Positions 43,451 through 52,660 of a stretch of 64,000 nucleotides of DNA are shown here, piece by piece (within the stretch, counting starts at the first letter, position 1; each line of letters opens with the position of its first letter). The translations under genes and the position numbers were made by a program. The notes beneath the pieces are model-generated. The model made no database searches. It was not told the DNA's origin and worked only from the letters and a program-made list of their open reading frames with translations. The stretch covers positions 434,001 to 498,000 of the forward strand of contig NZ_RBWU01000005.1 in the NCBI RefSeq assembly GCF_003634705.1. The letters are read 5' to 3'. The DNA is from Actinomadura pelletieri DSM 43383 (GTDB taxonomy: Bacteria; Actinomycetota; Actinomycetes; Streptosporangiales; Streptosporangiaceae).

Positions 43451-44722
43451 ATGCGCCGAAGCACCGCCTGCATCCTGGCCACCTCCCTCGCGGCGTTCGC
43501 CCTTCCGGCGACGGCGGGCGCGGCCTCGGCCGACCTCGCCCAGTCCAAGGTGGTCTCGGCGAACCCGGTGAACAACACCCCGCACGTCCTGGACGGCACC
43601 GTCCGCGCCATCACCGTCGTCGGTGACTTCGTCGTCGTCGGCGGCAACTTCGAGCAGGTGCGCGAGGCGGGCAGCGGCAAGAAGGCGCTGAAGCGGCACA
43701 ACCTGTTCGCCTACGAGATGAAGACCGGGAAGATCAGCACGACGTTCGTCCCGAAGGTGGACGGCACCGTCCACGCGCTCCAGCCCGGCAGCGGCGCCTG
43801 GGTCTACATCGCCGGGACGTTCACCAACGTCAACGGGAAGAAGACCGGCACGGTCACCGCCCTCAAGATCACCACCAACCAGGTGCACACCGGTTTCAAG
43901 CCGAACGTGAACTACCGCGTCACCACGATGGTGCGGCGCGGCGCGCGGCTCTACATCGGCGGCACGTTCACCAAGGCCGGCGGCAAGGCCCGCACCGCGG
44001 TCGCCCGCCTGGACTCGCTGACCGGCGTCGCCGACAACGGCTTCAACTTCAGCGTCACCACACCGCGCTCGGGCGCGCTCAAGGTCTACAAGCTCGCCGT
44101 CGACCCCGCCGACACCCGCATGGTGATCAACGGGACGTTCACCCGCGTCAACGGCCAGAGCCGGCCGCAGATCGCGATGATCAACCTGGGCAAGGGCGCG
44201 GCGAAGCTGTCCACCTGGGCGACCACCGAGTACGCCGACGCGTGCAACCTCAACGCGTTCGACACCTATATGCGCGGGATGGACTTCTCCCCCGACGGCA
44301 AGTACTTCGTGGCCGTCACCACCGGCGGGCCCTACGGCACCAGCACGCTGTGCGACACCGCCGCGCGCTGGGAGGCGTCCCGCACCGGCTCCGGACAGAA
44401 GCCCACCTGGGTCAACCACACCGGCGGCGACACGCTCCTGTCCACCTCGATCACCGGCGTCGCCGTGTACGTCGGCGGGCACCAGCGCTGGCTGGACAAC
44501 CCCAGGGGCCGCGACAACCCGGGCCCCGGCTCGGTGTCCCGGCCCGGCATCGGCGCGCTCAACCCGTCCACCGGCAAGGCCCTCGCCTGGAACCCGACGC
44601 GGACGCTCGGGCACGGTGTCGAGGCCCTCGTCGCGCACCCCAAGGGCCTGCTGGTCGGCAGCGACACCGACCAGCTCGGCAAGGAGTACCACGGTCGCAT
44701 CGGAATGTTCCCGGCGGGCTGA
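43451..44722 (+). CDS. Secreted beta-propeller-type protein, short paralogue
   Basis: A 423-residue secreted protein. Signal peptide STACILATSLAAFALPATAG, cut near A-G-A-A-S-A. The body is a repeat propeller (VVGDFVVVGGNFEQVREAG; WVYIAGTFTNVNGKKTG; LYIGGTFTKAGGKARTAVA): each blade has the form Y/V-x-G-G-x-F-x-x-V. It is clearly related to the N-terminal half of the protein at 46808-49645, from the shared NPVNNTPHVLDGTV versus NPADNTPYVLDGDV opening to the CDTAARWEA region. ATG 43451 with CCGGAG upstream. Function unknown; the fold suggests binding of a surface glycan or partner. Confidence 0.8.
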   Translation: MRRSTACILATSLAAFALPATAGAASADLAQSKVVSANPVNNTPHVLDGTVRAITVVGDFVVVGGNFEQVREAGSGKKALKRHNLFAYEMKTGKISTTFVPKVDGTVHALQPGSGAWVYIAGTFTNVNGKKTGTVTALKITTNQVHTGFKPNVNYRVTTMVRRGARLYIGGTFTKAGGKARTAVARLDSLTGVADNGFNFSVTTPRSGALKVYKLAVDPADTRMVINGTFTRVNGQSRPQIAMINLGKGAAKLSTWATTEYADACNLNAFDTYMRGMDFSPDGKYFVAVTTGGPYGTSTLCDTAARWEASRTGSGQKPTWVNHTGGDTLLSTSITGVAVYVGGHQRWLDNPRGRDNPGPGSVSRPGIGALNPSTGKALAWNPTRTLGHGVEALVAHPKGLLVGSDTDQLGKEYHGRIGMFPAG

Positions 44723-44830
44723 GCCCACCGGTATCCGGCGCCGCCTTCCTGTTCGGGGACGCGATGCGTGGCGCGCACCGCCGCCCTTGTGAGATAAAGG
44801 GCGAGACCATCGAGAGGAAAGGGGCAGACG

Positions 44831-46420
44831 GTGCGTAATAACCCGTTCCCCGGTGGCCATCACCGGCCCGACCCACGCCGCTCCCAGCCGGTTCCACGCG
44901 ATTCCCGCCGCGGGCGCAGCTCCGCGTTCTACTTCACCGCCGCCGGCATGGTCCTCGTCGTCGGCGGCTCCGCGGGCGCGATCGCGCTCGGCGGCGGCGT
45001 CATCGACCGCGACGTCCGCACCGCGTCCGGCGGGTACGGCTCCGTCGTCACCGCGTCGGCCGACACCTACGTGGTCCGCGAGATGCCCGGCAAGGGCTTC
45101 GGCGACGCCAAGAAGATCACCGCGTCGGCATGGCCGGCGTGGAACACCGAGGCGTACATGGCGTTCGACGTGCCGGCCGGGACACCCGACTTCACCGGCG
45201 CCCGCGTCGAGGCCACCTTCGAGCGCACCGACAACCGGCCCCGCCGCGTCGAGCTGCGCGTCCTGCCCGCCTCGTGGACGGAGAACGACACCCTGTGGCG
45301 GAACCGTCCCGTCGCGGGCGAGGTCGTCGCGACCGCCGAGGTCCGCGGCAAACGGATCTCCTTCGACGTCGGCGACGTCGTCCGCGGCCCCGGCCGCTAC
45401 GCGTTCGCCATCACGAACCGGAACAAGAGGTCGGCCGCGTCCCTGCGCTCCCGCGAGACCGGCGAGGGCCCGCGCCTTCTGCTGCGGACCCGCCGGGGCG
45501 ACAAGCCGTCCCCACGGCCGTCCGCCTCGACCACGCCCAAGCCGTCGGCGACGTCGCTGCCGACCCCCGGCCCCGAGCCGACCTGGACCGTGCCGGAGCC
45601 GGAGCCGACGCAGCGCCCCAGCACGCCCCCGGTCGGCCGGACGCTCTGCGGCCTCTCCCTCGAACTCAAGCCGGGCGAAACGTTCCAGCGCGCCCTCGGC
45701 CGCATGGACGACGTGTACGGCGGCCTGGAGACCGTCCGGCTGTTCTACCGCGGCGTCCCGCCCGCGTGGCCGGGCAACCCCAACACCGGCACGCGCCCGC
45801 CGATCATCTCGTTCAAGTTCGCCCCGAAGGACATCCTCGCCGGCAAGCACGACAAGGCGCTGACCCAGTGGTTCACCACCGCGCCCCGTGACCGCGACGT
45901 CTACTGGGTCTACTACCACGAGCCCGAGGACAACATCGCCGCCGGTGAGTTCACCGCCGCCGACTACCGCGCCGCGTGGCGCCGGCTGCGCTCCCTCGCC
46001 GACCGGGCCGACAACCCGCGACTGCACGCAACGCTGGTCCTCATGGGCTGGAGCCTCGACCCGCTGTCCAAGCGCGACTGGCGTGACTACTACCCGGGCC
46101 GCGACGTCATCCAGGTCCTCGGCTGGGACGTGTACAACCTCAGCTGGAAGAAGGGCATCTACGACTCCCCCGCCACCATGTACGACCGGGTGATCGCCAC
46201 CAGCAAGGCCGAGAACCTGCCCTTCGGCGTCGCCGAGACCGGCAGCTTCCTCGTCAAGGGCGACAAGGGCGACCGCCGCGCCGCCTGGATCCGCGAGACC
46301 AACGCCTACCTCGCCAAGCACAAGGCCCTGTGGGTCGCCTACTTCGACCTCAACTGGCCCACCGGCGACTACCGTCTCCTCGACTCCCACAGCCGCAACG
46401 CGTGGCGCGACTTCTGCTGA
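44831..46420 (+). CDS. Secreted DNRLRE-domain protein with GH26-like catalytic domain
   Basis: A 529-residue protein. A long basic N-terminus (~38 residues) precedes a membrane-spanning signal/anchor (STFYFTAAGMVLVVGG-like). Then a DNRLRE-type beta-sandwich (~55-190), a Pro-rich linker, and a C-terminal domain resembling glycoside hydrolase family 26: YYHEPEDN with the acid E364, and GVAETGS with the likely nucleophile E469. It may cut or remodel a beta-linked glycan at the surface. GTG 44831 with GAGGAAAGGGG upstream. It lies between the two propeller genes, 108 bp after the first. Confidence 0.75.
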   Translation: MRNNPFPGGHHRPDPRRSQPVPRDSRRGRSSAFYFTAAGMVLVVGGSAGAIALGGGVIDRDVRTASGGYGSVVTASADTYVVREMPGKGFGDAKKITASAWPAWNTEAYMAFDVPAGTPDFTGARVEATFERTDNRPRRVELRVLPASWTENDTLWRNRPVAGEVVATAEVRGKRISFDVGDVVRGPGRYAFAITNRNKRSAASLRSRETGEGPRLLLRTRRGDKPSPRPSASTTPKPSATSLPTPGPEPTWTVPEPEPTQRPSTPPVGRTLCGLSLELKPGETFQRALGRMDDVYGGLETVRLFYRGVPPAWPGNPNTGTRPPIISFKFAPKDILAGKHDKALTQWFTTAPRDRDVYWVYYHEPEDNIAAGEFTAADYRAAWRRLRSLADRADNPRLHATLVLMGWSLDPLSKRDWRDYYPGRDVIQVLGWDVYNLSWKKGIYDSPATMYDRVIATSKAENLPFGVAETGSFLVKGDKGDRRAAWIRETNAYLAKHKALWVAYFDLNWPTGDYRLLDSHSRNAWRDFC

Positions 46421-46647
46421 CCCGTTGACCGCTCGAAGCAGAGCGGAACACGAGCCGGCACGTCCCGTCATGGGGCGGATGCCCCGAGGCCACGTCGCCC
46501 CGGGGGAAGCTCATCGCTCATCCCATGAGCCGCTGAGCCTCCCCCGGGCGCTCTCCGCCCTCGACTGACCAACCGCCGTAGCCACCGGTGCCGAGCGGCT
46601 TGACTCAGACCCCGGCCACGCTCCCGATCGAACGGGCCGAGCGCCCG

Positions 46648-46731
46648 ACCACATCACGGCGCGGCCATCGGCGTCAGTGGTGGCGTTCTTGCCACCGTGA
46701 CCACCGGTCGCAACCGTGCCATCGCCGAGCA
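46648..46731 (-). pseudogene. Remnant copy of the 3' end of the PKD-propeller gene
   Basis: The minus-strand reading GDGTVATGGHGGKNATTD, then ADGRAVMW, closely matches SNGTVATGGYGGKTATTD and AASRAAMW at the end of the gene at 46808-49645, which it directly follows. A second, weaker echo lies near 46573-46600. These are broken duplicated ends, not a functional gene. The rest of the 46421-46807 gap shows no gene. Confidence 0.6.
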
Positions 46732-46807
46732 ATGACCCCGCGAACAGCAGTGGGCCGGACGCCTGGAGCGTCCGGCCCGCCGATGGTTCAGGGGTTACCC
46801 CCTTCGT

Positions 46808-49645
46808 TTACTTCTTGGCGAGGACGATCGTCCACATCGCGGCGCGGCTGGCGGCGTCGGTGGTGGCGGTCTTGCCACCGTAGCCGCCGGTGGCGACCGT
46901 GCCGTTGCTGTCGGCGATCAGGGCGGTGATGCGGCCGCCGCCGGAGCCGATGCCGGTGCCACGGGTGGTGACGCCGGCCGGGGCCGTCCACGCGGTGGTG
47001 CTGGAGGACTTGTCGCTCCAGTACGTCAGCGCCCAGGCGCCGGACCCGGCGACCGTCGCGGTCGGGCTGGTGTGCGAGGTGGTGGTGGCCGCGTCGGCGC
47101 CCTTGGCGACCGCAGCGATCGGGTCGGTCGTGTTGGTGCCCTCGTAGGCCACCAGCCGGATGTCGGCCTTGGTGTAGTCGCTGAGGCCGATGTTCACCTG
47201 CTGGCCGGCGTCGCCCGCCTGAGCGACCCGCTTCCACAGGACCGACGTCGCGCCGGCCGCGGTCTGGGTGTCGACCTGCGTCCAGCCGGCCGGCGGCGTG
47301 GTCATCGTCGCGTTGCTGCTGTTGAAGGTCAGCACCATGATCAGAGCGTCGCCGGGCTGGACGGCCGGCGGGATCTGCGCGAACGCCGTCTTGACGTTGG
47401 CGTTGCCGCCCGCGCCGCCGCGGTACCCGATGTTGGTCGAGTCGGCGGCGACCGTGACGGACTGGGTCTTGGTGCCCGTGCCGCCGCGGTTGTCGGTCAC
47501 GGTCAGCTTGACCGTGTAGGTGCCGGCCTCGTCGTAGGTGTGCTGCGGCGTGGCGCCGGTGCCGTTCTCACCGTCGCCGAAGTCCCACGCGTAGGACGCG
47601 ATCGTGCCGTCGGAGTCGTTGGAACCGGCCGCGTTGAACGAGCACTCGAGCTGGTTGCAGTTGGACGTGAACGCGGCGGTCGGCGCCTGGTTCGGCGTCC
47701 CGGCGTAGAGGAAGACCGTGCGGCCGCGCCAGTCGGCGGTGCTCACCTGGGTGCTGGTGCCGGACGGGACGCCGGCCTCGGAGAACGCCAGGCGGTACAG
47801 CCGGCCGTTGGTGCTGTTGACGTAGTAGAGGCTGCCGTCGTCGACGAACATGCCGCCGACCTGCGCCCAGCTCATGCCGGTGAGGTTGCCGACGGCGGTG
47901 TACTCCTGCGCGCCGACGACGTTGCTCTCCGGGTTGAACGTCCGGTAGTAGAGCGCGGTCGTGCCGCGGGTGTAGTAGATCCGGCCGTTGGAGAAGAACA
48001 TGGCCGTGATGTTCGGCACCTGGCCGTGCCAGGTCGTCATGTTGGTGAGCTGGTCGGCGGTGTTGATCGTGGTCGGGGTGCCGAGCGCCGTGCCGTCGAA
48101 CGTGCGGCGGCGGAACGCGCCGTCGGAGCTTCCGTAGAACAGCTCACCGTTGATCATGAAGGCGCCACGGGCCTGCCGCCAGTCGAAGCCGGCGGTGTTG
48201 TCGGTCACCTCGGCGCCGGTGGTCGTCCCGTCGAACGAGCGGTGCTTGAGGTAGTTCTGGGCGCCGACGCCGGTGCCGCCGCCGGAGTACACGTCACCGG
48301 GCAGTTCGCCGGTGCTGTAGGCGGGGATCACCGTGCCGCCGGTGAGGGGCATCAGCGCGAGCCTCGGGTGGTACTCGCCGCCGATGTTCAGGGTGTCGCT
48401 GCCGACCCACAGGCCCTCGTCGGTGGCAAGCATGTCGAACACGCCGACGCCCTTGTCGCGGCCGGGGTTCCAGCTGAACGGCAGGCCGCTCTCGGGGTCG
48501 AGCGCGGCGATGCCCTCGCGGCCGACGGCGCCCTGGCCGGGACGGTCGCCGAGGAACGGGTTGTTGGCCCAGCGGAAGTGGCCGCCGACGTACACGGCGG
48601 TGTCGGTGATCTCGACGGCGTAGGAGGTGTCGCCGCCGGTGTAGTTGACCCAGGTGGGCTGCTGGCCGCCGCCGGTCGCGGCGCTCTCCCAGCGGGCCTG
48701 CGTGTCGCACAGCTTGACGGAGCCGCCGTAGGCGCCGGTGGTCGTCACGACGAAGTACTTGCCGTTGGGCGAGAACGCGATGTCGCGCATGTAGGTGTCG
48801 AACGACTGGGAGCACTGGTCGCCGTAGCGGGTGGTGTCCCAGTTCGCGAGCGAGGCGGACTGGCCGGTGAGATCGAGCATGACGATCTGCCGGCGGGTGC
48901 TGCCCGCGACGGAGCTGAAGTTGCCGACGCCGACGAGCTTGGAGCCGTCGGGGCTGACGTCCATCTTGTAGACCTGCGTGACGCCGTCGCCGGTCTGCGT
49001 GCCGGCGAAGTTCAGGCTCATGAAGTCGTCACGCGCGCCGGTCGTGGGGTCGAGCGTGGCGAGACCGGGCCGCGCGGCGCCGCCGACGGTGGCGAAGGTA
49101 CCGGCGACGTACAGCCGGCCGCCGGCCAGACGCAGGTCGCGGACGCGGGCGTCGAGCTGCGGTTTGAACGCGGTGATCGGCGCGCCGGTCTGCGCGTTGA
49201 GCCGGGCGAGCACGAAGTGCCGGACGCCGTTGATCTCGCTGAAGTTGCCGCCGACGTAGACGGACTGCCCGTCGGGCGCGGGCAGCAGCACGCTGGCCTC
49301 GCCCTTGTTCAGGTTGGGCGCGAAGGTCGGGTCGATCGCGCCGGTGCCGGGATCGAAGGCGAAGATCCGGTTGCGGGTCAGCGTGGGCTTCTGCGCGCCG
49401 ACCTCCTTCACCTGGGTGAAGGATCCACCGACGTAGATCTTGGAGCCGATCTTCACGATCGACTTCACGTCACCGTCCAGGACGTACGGCGTGTTGTCGG
49501 CCGGGTTCGCGCCGACCACACGGCCGTGCCCCGGTTCGGACCCGCGCTGGTCGGCGTGCGCCGGACCGGTGACGGCGAATCCCGCCAGTGTCCCGGCCAC
49601 GAGCGCCGCGCCCGCTGCCAGGGCCCCCCACCTTCGTCTGCCCAT
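46808..49645 (-). CDS. Large secreted propeller protein with PKD domain
   Basis: A 945-residue secreted protein. Signal peptide RRRWGALAAGAALVAGTLAG. The N-terminal half (~30-440) is a beta-propeller like that of the gene at 43451. A second repeat section follows (~440-630; ELFYGSSDGAFRRRTFDGT; GRIYYTRGTTALYYRTFNPE). Then a PKD domain (AAGSNDSDGTIASYAWDFGD; GTYTVKLTVTDNRGG, ~635-720) and a C-terminal ~220-residue jelly-roll-like domain, Ser/Thr-rich. No sortase signal. I chose ATG 49645, with GGAGGGG 4-5 bases upstream; TTG 49669 is not supported. It is on the opposite strand from its neighbours. Confidence 0.82.
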   Translation of the reverse strand: MGRRRWGALAAGAALVAGTLAGFAVTGPAHADQRGSEPGHGRVVGANPADNTPYVLDGDVKSIVKIGSKIYVGGSFTQVKEVGAQKPTLTRNRIFAFDPGTGAIDPTFAPNLNKGEASVLLPAPDGQSVYVGGNFSEINGVRHFVLARLNAQTGAPITAFKPQLDARVRDLRLAGGRLYVAGTFATVGGAARPGLATLDPTTGARDDFMSLNFAGTQTGDGVTQVYKMDVSPDGSKLVGVGNFSSVAGSTRRQIVMLDLTGQSASLANWDTTRYGDQCSQSFDTYMRDIAFSPNGKYFVVTTTGAYGGSVKLCDTQARWESAATGGGQQPTWVNYTGGDTSYAVEITDTAVYVGGHFRWANNPFLGDRPGQGAVGREGIAALDPESGLPFSWNPGRDKGVGVFDMLATDEGLWVGSDTLNIGGEYHPRLALMPLTGGTVIPAYSTGELPGDVYSGGGTGVGAQNYLKHRSFDGTTTGAEVTDNTAGFDWRQARGAFMINGELFYGSSDGAFRRRTFDGTALGTPTTINTADQLTNMTTWHGQVPNITAMFFSNGRIYYTRGTTALYYRTFNPESNVVGAQEYTAVGNLTGMSWAQVGGMFVDDGSLYYVNSTNGRLYRLAFSEAGVPSGTSTQVSTADWRGRTVFLYAGTPNQAPTAAFTSNCNQLECSFNAAGSNDSDGTIASYAWDFGDGENGTGATPQHTYDEAGTYTVKLTVTDNRGGTGTKTQSVTVAADSTNIGYRGGAGGNANVKTAFAQIPPAVQPGDALIMVLTFNSSNATMTTPPAGWTQVDTQTAAGATSVLWKRVAQAGDAGQQVNIGLSDYTKADIRLVAYEGTNTTDPIAAVAKGADAATTTSHTSPTATVAGSGAWALTYWSDKSSSTTAWTAPAGVTTRGTGIGSGGGRITALIADSNGTVATGGYGGKTATTDAASRAAMWTIVLAKK

Positions 49646-50045
49646 CGACCCCTCCGTGCCAAGTAGCAATAGCTGTCATAACGTGCGCATAAAAGGTGAC
49701 CGGCGCCGTGTCAGCGTAGCCAGCCGACCATCGACGCCGTCGAACCAGTCCCTAACTTTTCGGTTTCAACTACCGAAGAGCGGAATTTCCGGGCGGTCCC
49801 GGACGTGCGCCACGGTTCGCGGGCCCGTCCGGTGTGCCCCGCGAGGTACGCTGCGCACCTCGGGAGGACGCTTCTCCGTCGACTACGGACGACCGGAAAG
49901 CGTGACCGAAACCGGCCACCGCCCACTGTCCCCCCTGGCGGGAGGACGGACGTCCCTCAGATGCGGCGGTGCGTCCGGCGACCGGGCGGCGCGGACCGCG
50001 CACCCGGGCGGTGCGTCCAGGGGAACGGAGCTGGGATTGACCGGG
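49646..50045. promoter_or_regulatory. 400-bp divergent region between the PKD-propeller and polymerase genes
   Basis: It should carry promoters for both directions. On the minus strand a -10-like TTATGA lies about 30-35 bp before the propeller start. On the plus side there is an inverted repeat TTCGGT-ttcaact-ACCGAA at 49758-49776 in an AT-richer patch. No gene is evident, although one plus-strand frame remains open through it. Confidence 0.4.
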
Positions 50046-51449
50046 ATGCGTGGAATCGCGGGGAGCACACCCCTCGCGCCGCCGCGGCTGCTGCCGTGGC
50101 GGTTGCGGCCGGGCTGGCCCCTCAGCGTCGCGTTCCTGGGTTTTCCGGTGTGGTGGTTCCTCGGTCTCGCCAACGTGGTCCTGCTCGTCATGACGGTGCC
50201 GATGGCGGTGACGCTGTGGCGGCGGCGCGGCACCCTCGTCGCGCCCGGCGGGTTCGGCGCCTGGCTGTTCTTCCTCGTCTGGGTCGTGCTCGGCGTGCTC
50301 GTGCTGTGGGCGGACGCCCCCCTCGCCGAACCCGGCGGCGGGTTCAGCCGGCTGCTGGTCTACGGCTGGCGGCTCGGCTGGTACGTGTCGTTCACCGTCG
50401 TCCTGCTGTACATCGGCAACATGAGCGAGCGCGAGCTGTCGTCCGGGCGGATCGGCAAGCTGCTCGGCTACATGTTCGTCTTCACGACCGTGGGCGGGCT
50501 GATCGGCTCGTTCTTCCCGTCCATCCAGCTCACCTCGCCGATGGAGATGCTGCTGCCGCAGGGCCTCACGAGCAACTCGTTCGTGCGCGACATCGTCCAT
50601 CCGAAGGTCGCCGACATCGAGTCGATCCTCGGCTTCGAGCAGGCCCGGCCGATGGCGCCGTTCGCCTACGCCAACAGTTGGGGCGCGGCCTACGCGTTCT
50701 TCCTCCCCTACTTCCTGCTGACCTGGATCGTGCATGCGCGCACCTGGCGGCGCGTGGTCGGGTTCGCCGTCCTCACCGCGTCGCTGTGGCCGGTCGTGTA
50801 CTCGCTGAACCGGGGCCTGTGGGCGGCGCTCGGCGCGATCGGGCTGTTCGGCGTGGTCAAGCTGATCCAGGTCGGCGGGCCGCGGGTGATCGCCTGGACG
50901 GCCGGGATGCTCGCCGCCGGCGCGATCGTGGTGGCGCTGTCACCGCTGCCCGGCCTCGTCCAGGACCGGCTCGACAACCCGCACAGCAACAACCGCCGCA
51001 CGATGCTCGCCGAGGAGACGACCCGCAGCGCGCTCAGCGGCTCCCCCGTCGTCGGGTTCGGTTCCACCCGCGACGTGCAGGGCGACCTCGGTCAGGTGTC
51101 CGGCGGCGACAAGCAGGGCTGCAAGGCGTGCGGCTCGCCGCCGCTCGGCACGCAGGGGCATCTGTGGCTGCTGCTGTTCGCCAACGGGCTCGTCGGGACG
51201 GTCGCGTTCTGCGCCTTCTTCGCCATCCGGTTCTTCCGGCACTGGCGGGACCGCGGCGAGTACTCGCTGGCGGGCTGCTGCGTGCTGATCGCCTGCGGAC
51301 TGTTCATGATCACTTACGACATGGTGGAGGTACCGCTGTACACGGTGATGATCGCGGTCGCGCTGATGTGGCGGGCGCGGCGGGACGCGCGCGGCGGCCC
51401 CGCGTACCGCCCGTTCGCGCGCGCCCTGACCGCCGAGGCGTCCCGGTGA
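50046..51449 (+). CDS. O-antigen ligase/polymerase-like membrane protein
   Basis: A 467-residue protein with about 11 membrane helices (VAFLGFPVWWFLGLANVVLL; FFLVWVVLGVLVLWAD; FLPYFLLTWIV; LWLLLFANGLVGTVAFCAFF). The large outside loop between later helices has SPVVGFGSTRDVQ, which has the G-x-G pattern seen in WaaL/Wzy proteins, but it also has a C-x-x-C pair (GCKACGS). It is the likely polysaccharide polymerase or ligase of the cluster. ATG 50046. The frame is open upstream but not protein-like. It overlaps the next gene (GTGA). Confidence 0.78.
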   Translation: MRGIAGSTPLAPPRLLPWRLRPGWPLSVAFLGFPVWWFLGLANVVLLVMTVPMAVTLWRRRGTLVAPGGFGAWLFFLVWVVLGVLVLWADAPLAEPGGGFSRLLVYGWRLGWYVSFTVVLLYIGNMSERELSSGRIGKLLGYMFVFTTVGGLIGSFFPSIQLTSPMEMLLPQGLTSNSFVRDIVHPKVADIESILGFEQARPMAPFAYANSWGAAYAFFLPYFLLTWIVHARTWRRVVGFAVLTASLWPVVYSLNRGLWAALGAIGLFGVVKLIQVGGPRVIAWTAGMLAAGAIVVALSPLPGLVQDRLDNPHSNNRRTMLAEETTRSALSGSPVVGFGSTRDVQGDLGQVSGGDKQGCKACGSPPLGTQGHLWLLLFANGLVGTVAFCAFFAIRFFRHWRDRGEYSLAGCCVLIACGLFMITYDMVEVPLYTVMIAVALMWRARRDARGGPAYRPFARALTAEASR

Positions 51450-52660
51450 GCGGCGCGGGCCCCGAGGGGGGCCGGGTGCGGGACGCCTGGATCGAGGCCG
51501 TCGCGGAGCTGTGGCCGGACGCGCGCGTCGAGCCCGTCCGCCCCGGCGAGTCGAAGGGCGCCCGCCGCGAGCTCGCGTTCCTGCCGGACGCCGAGCACCC
51601 GCGGCTGCTGGTCCCGGCCGGGCTGCCCGGCGCGGCGGCGAGCGCGCTGCGCCGCTACAGCCATGACCTCGGTGTCAAACAGCGCGTCTCGCGCGGGCTC
51701 ACCGCCACGGCCGTCCGCACCGGGCTTCCGGAGCGGACGTTGAAGGACCGCCTGCGCGTCACCGGCGGGGGCCCGTCCATCGAGGACCGGCTCGCCGAGC
51801 TGCTCGACCGGCCCGTCGTGGTCAGCGTGGGCCTCGGCAGCGCCCGCGCCAACCGCAAGCCGATCCTGCACGTGCTGTCGGAGCGCGGGGAGCCGCTCGC
51901 GTTCGTCAAGGTCGGCGACACCGGCACGGCACGCGGTCTGCTCGCCGGGGAGGCCGACGCCCTGCGGTACCTGGACGGGAGGCTCTCCGGGCGCCTGCAC
52001 GTCCCGCGGCTGCTGTACCACGGGACGTGGCGATCGCTCGACCTGCTCGTCCTGGAGCCGCTGCCGACGAGCGCGCGGGGCTGGCGGCCGCGCGGGCAGG
52101 CCCCGGTCGCCGAGATGCGCGCGCTGTTCGAGGTCGGCGGCGTCGACCGGACGGCCCTACGCGACGGCCCCTTCTTGGACGCGGTCGCCGCGAGCGTCGC
52201 CGATGTGGCCGACGACCGGCAGCGCGACCGGTTCGGCGAGGTCGTGGAGCACGTCGGCAAGGCGCACGGTGACCTCGTCCTCGACTTCGGCGCCTGGCAC
52301 GGCGACTGGACGCCGTGGAACATGGCCTGGCACCGCGGCGTGCTGCGCCTGTGGGACTGGGAGCGTTTCGCGCGCGGCGTCCCGAACGGCTTCGACCTGC
52401 TGCACTACCGGCTGCAGGAGGCCATGCGCACCGCGTCCGGGCCGCCCTACGCGACATGGCCGGACGGCGCCGCCGCCGTCCTCGAACCCCTCGGCCTGAC
52501 CGGGGAGGCCGCGGCGGCGACCGTCCGCCTGTACCTGCTGGAGCTGTGCCGCCGCTACCTGCTGGCCGCACAGGAGCCGATCGGCGGGCCGCTGCGCCCC
52601 GACGCCGAGCGCCTGCTCGGGCTCCTGCACACCGACGCAACCGACGGGAGGAACCAGTGA
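51446..52660 (+). CDS. Aminoglycoside-phosphotransferase-like kinase
   Basis: A 404-residue protein. The second half has the APH/choline-kinase core: AHGDLVLDFGAWHGDWTPWN, in which HGDWTPWN (~284) is the catalytic H-x-D-x4-N form, and LRLWDWERFARG as the metal-binding D-x-D-like motif. The first ~130 residues lack a recognised family. In a polysaccharide operon such kinases may phosphorylate a sugar, lipid or nucleoside intermediate. GTG 51446 overlaps the polymerase stop; its 3' end overlaps the sulfotransferase start (GTGA). Confidence 0.75.
   Translation: MSGAGPEGGRVRDAWIEAVAELWPDARVEPVRPGESKGARRELAFLPDAEHPRLLVPAGLPGAAASALRRYSHDLGVKQRVSRGLTATAVRTGLPERTLKDRLRVTGGGPSIEDRLAELLDRPVVVSVGLGSARANRKPILHVLSERGEPLAFVKVGDTGTARGLLAGEADALRYLDGRLSGRLHVPRLLYHGTWRSLDLLVLEPLPTSARGWRPRGQAPVAEMRALFEVGGVDRTALRDGPFLDAVAASVADVADDRQRDRFGEVVEHVGKAHGDLVLDFGAWHGDWTPWNMAWHRGVLRLWDWERFARGVPNGFDLLHYRLQEAMRTASGPPYATWPDGAAAVLEPLGLTGEAAAATVRLYLLELCRRYLLAAQEPIGGPLRPDAERLLGLLHTDATDGRNQ

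Noticed and set aside
49440..50045. Upstream extension of the polymerase gene by about 200 codons
   Set aside because: The extension runs through the propeller gene's 5' end and promoter region, is Arg/Ser/Pro-rich, and lacks membrane helices; ATG 50046 just before the first helix is more plausible.
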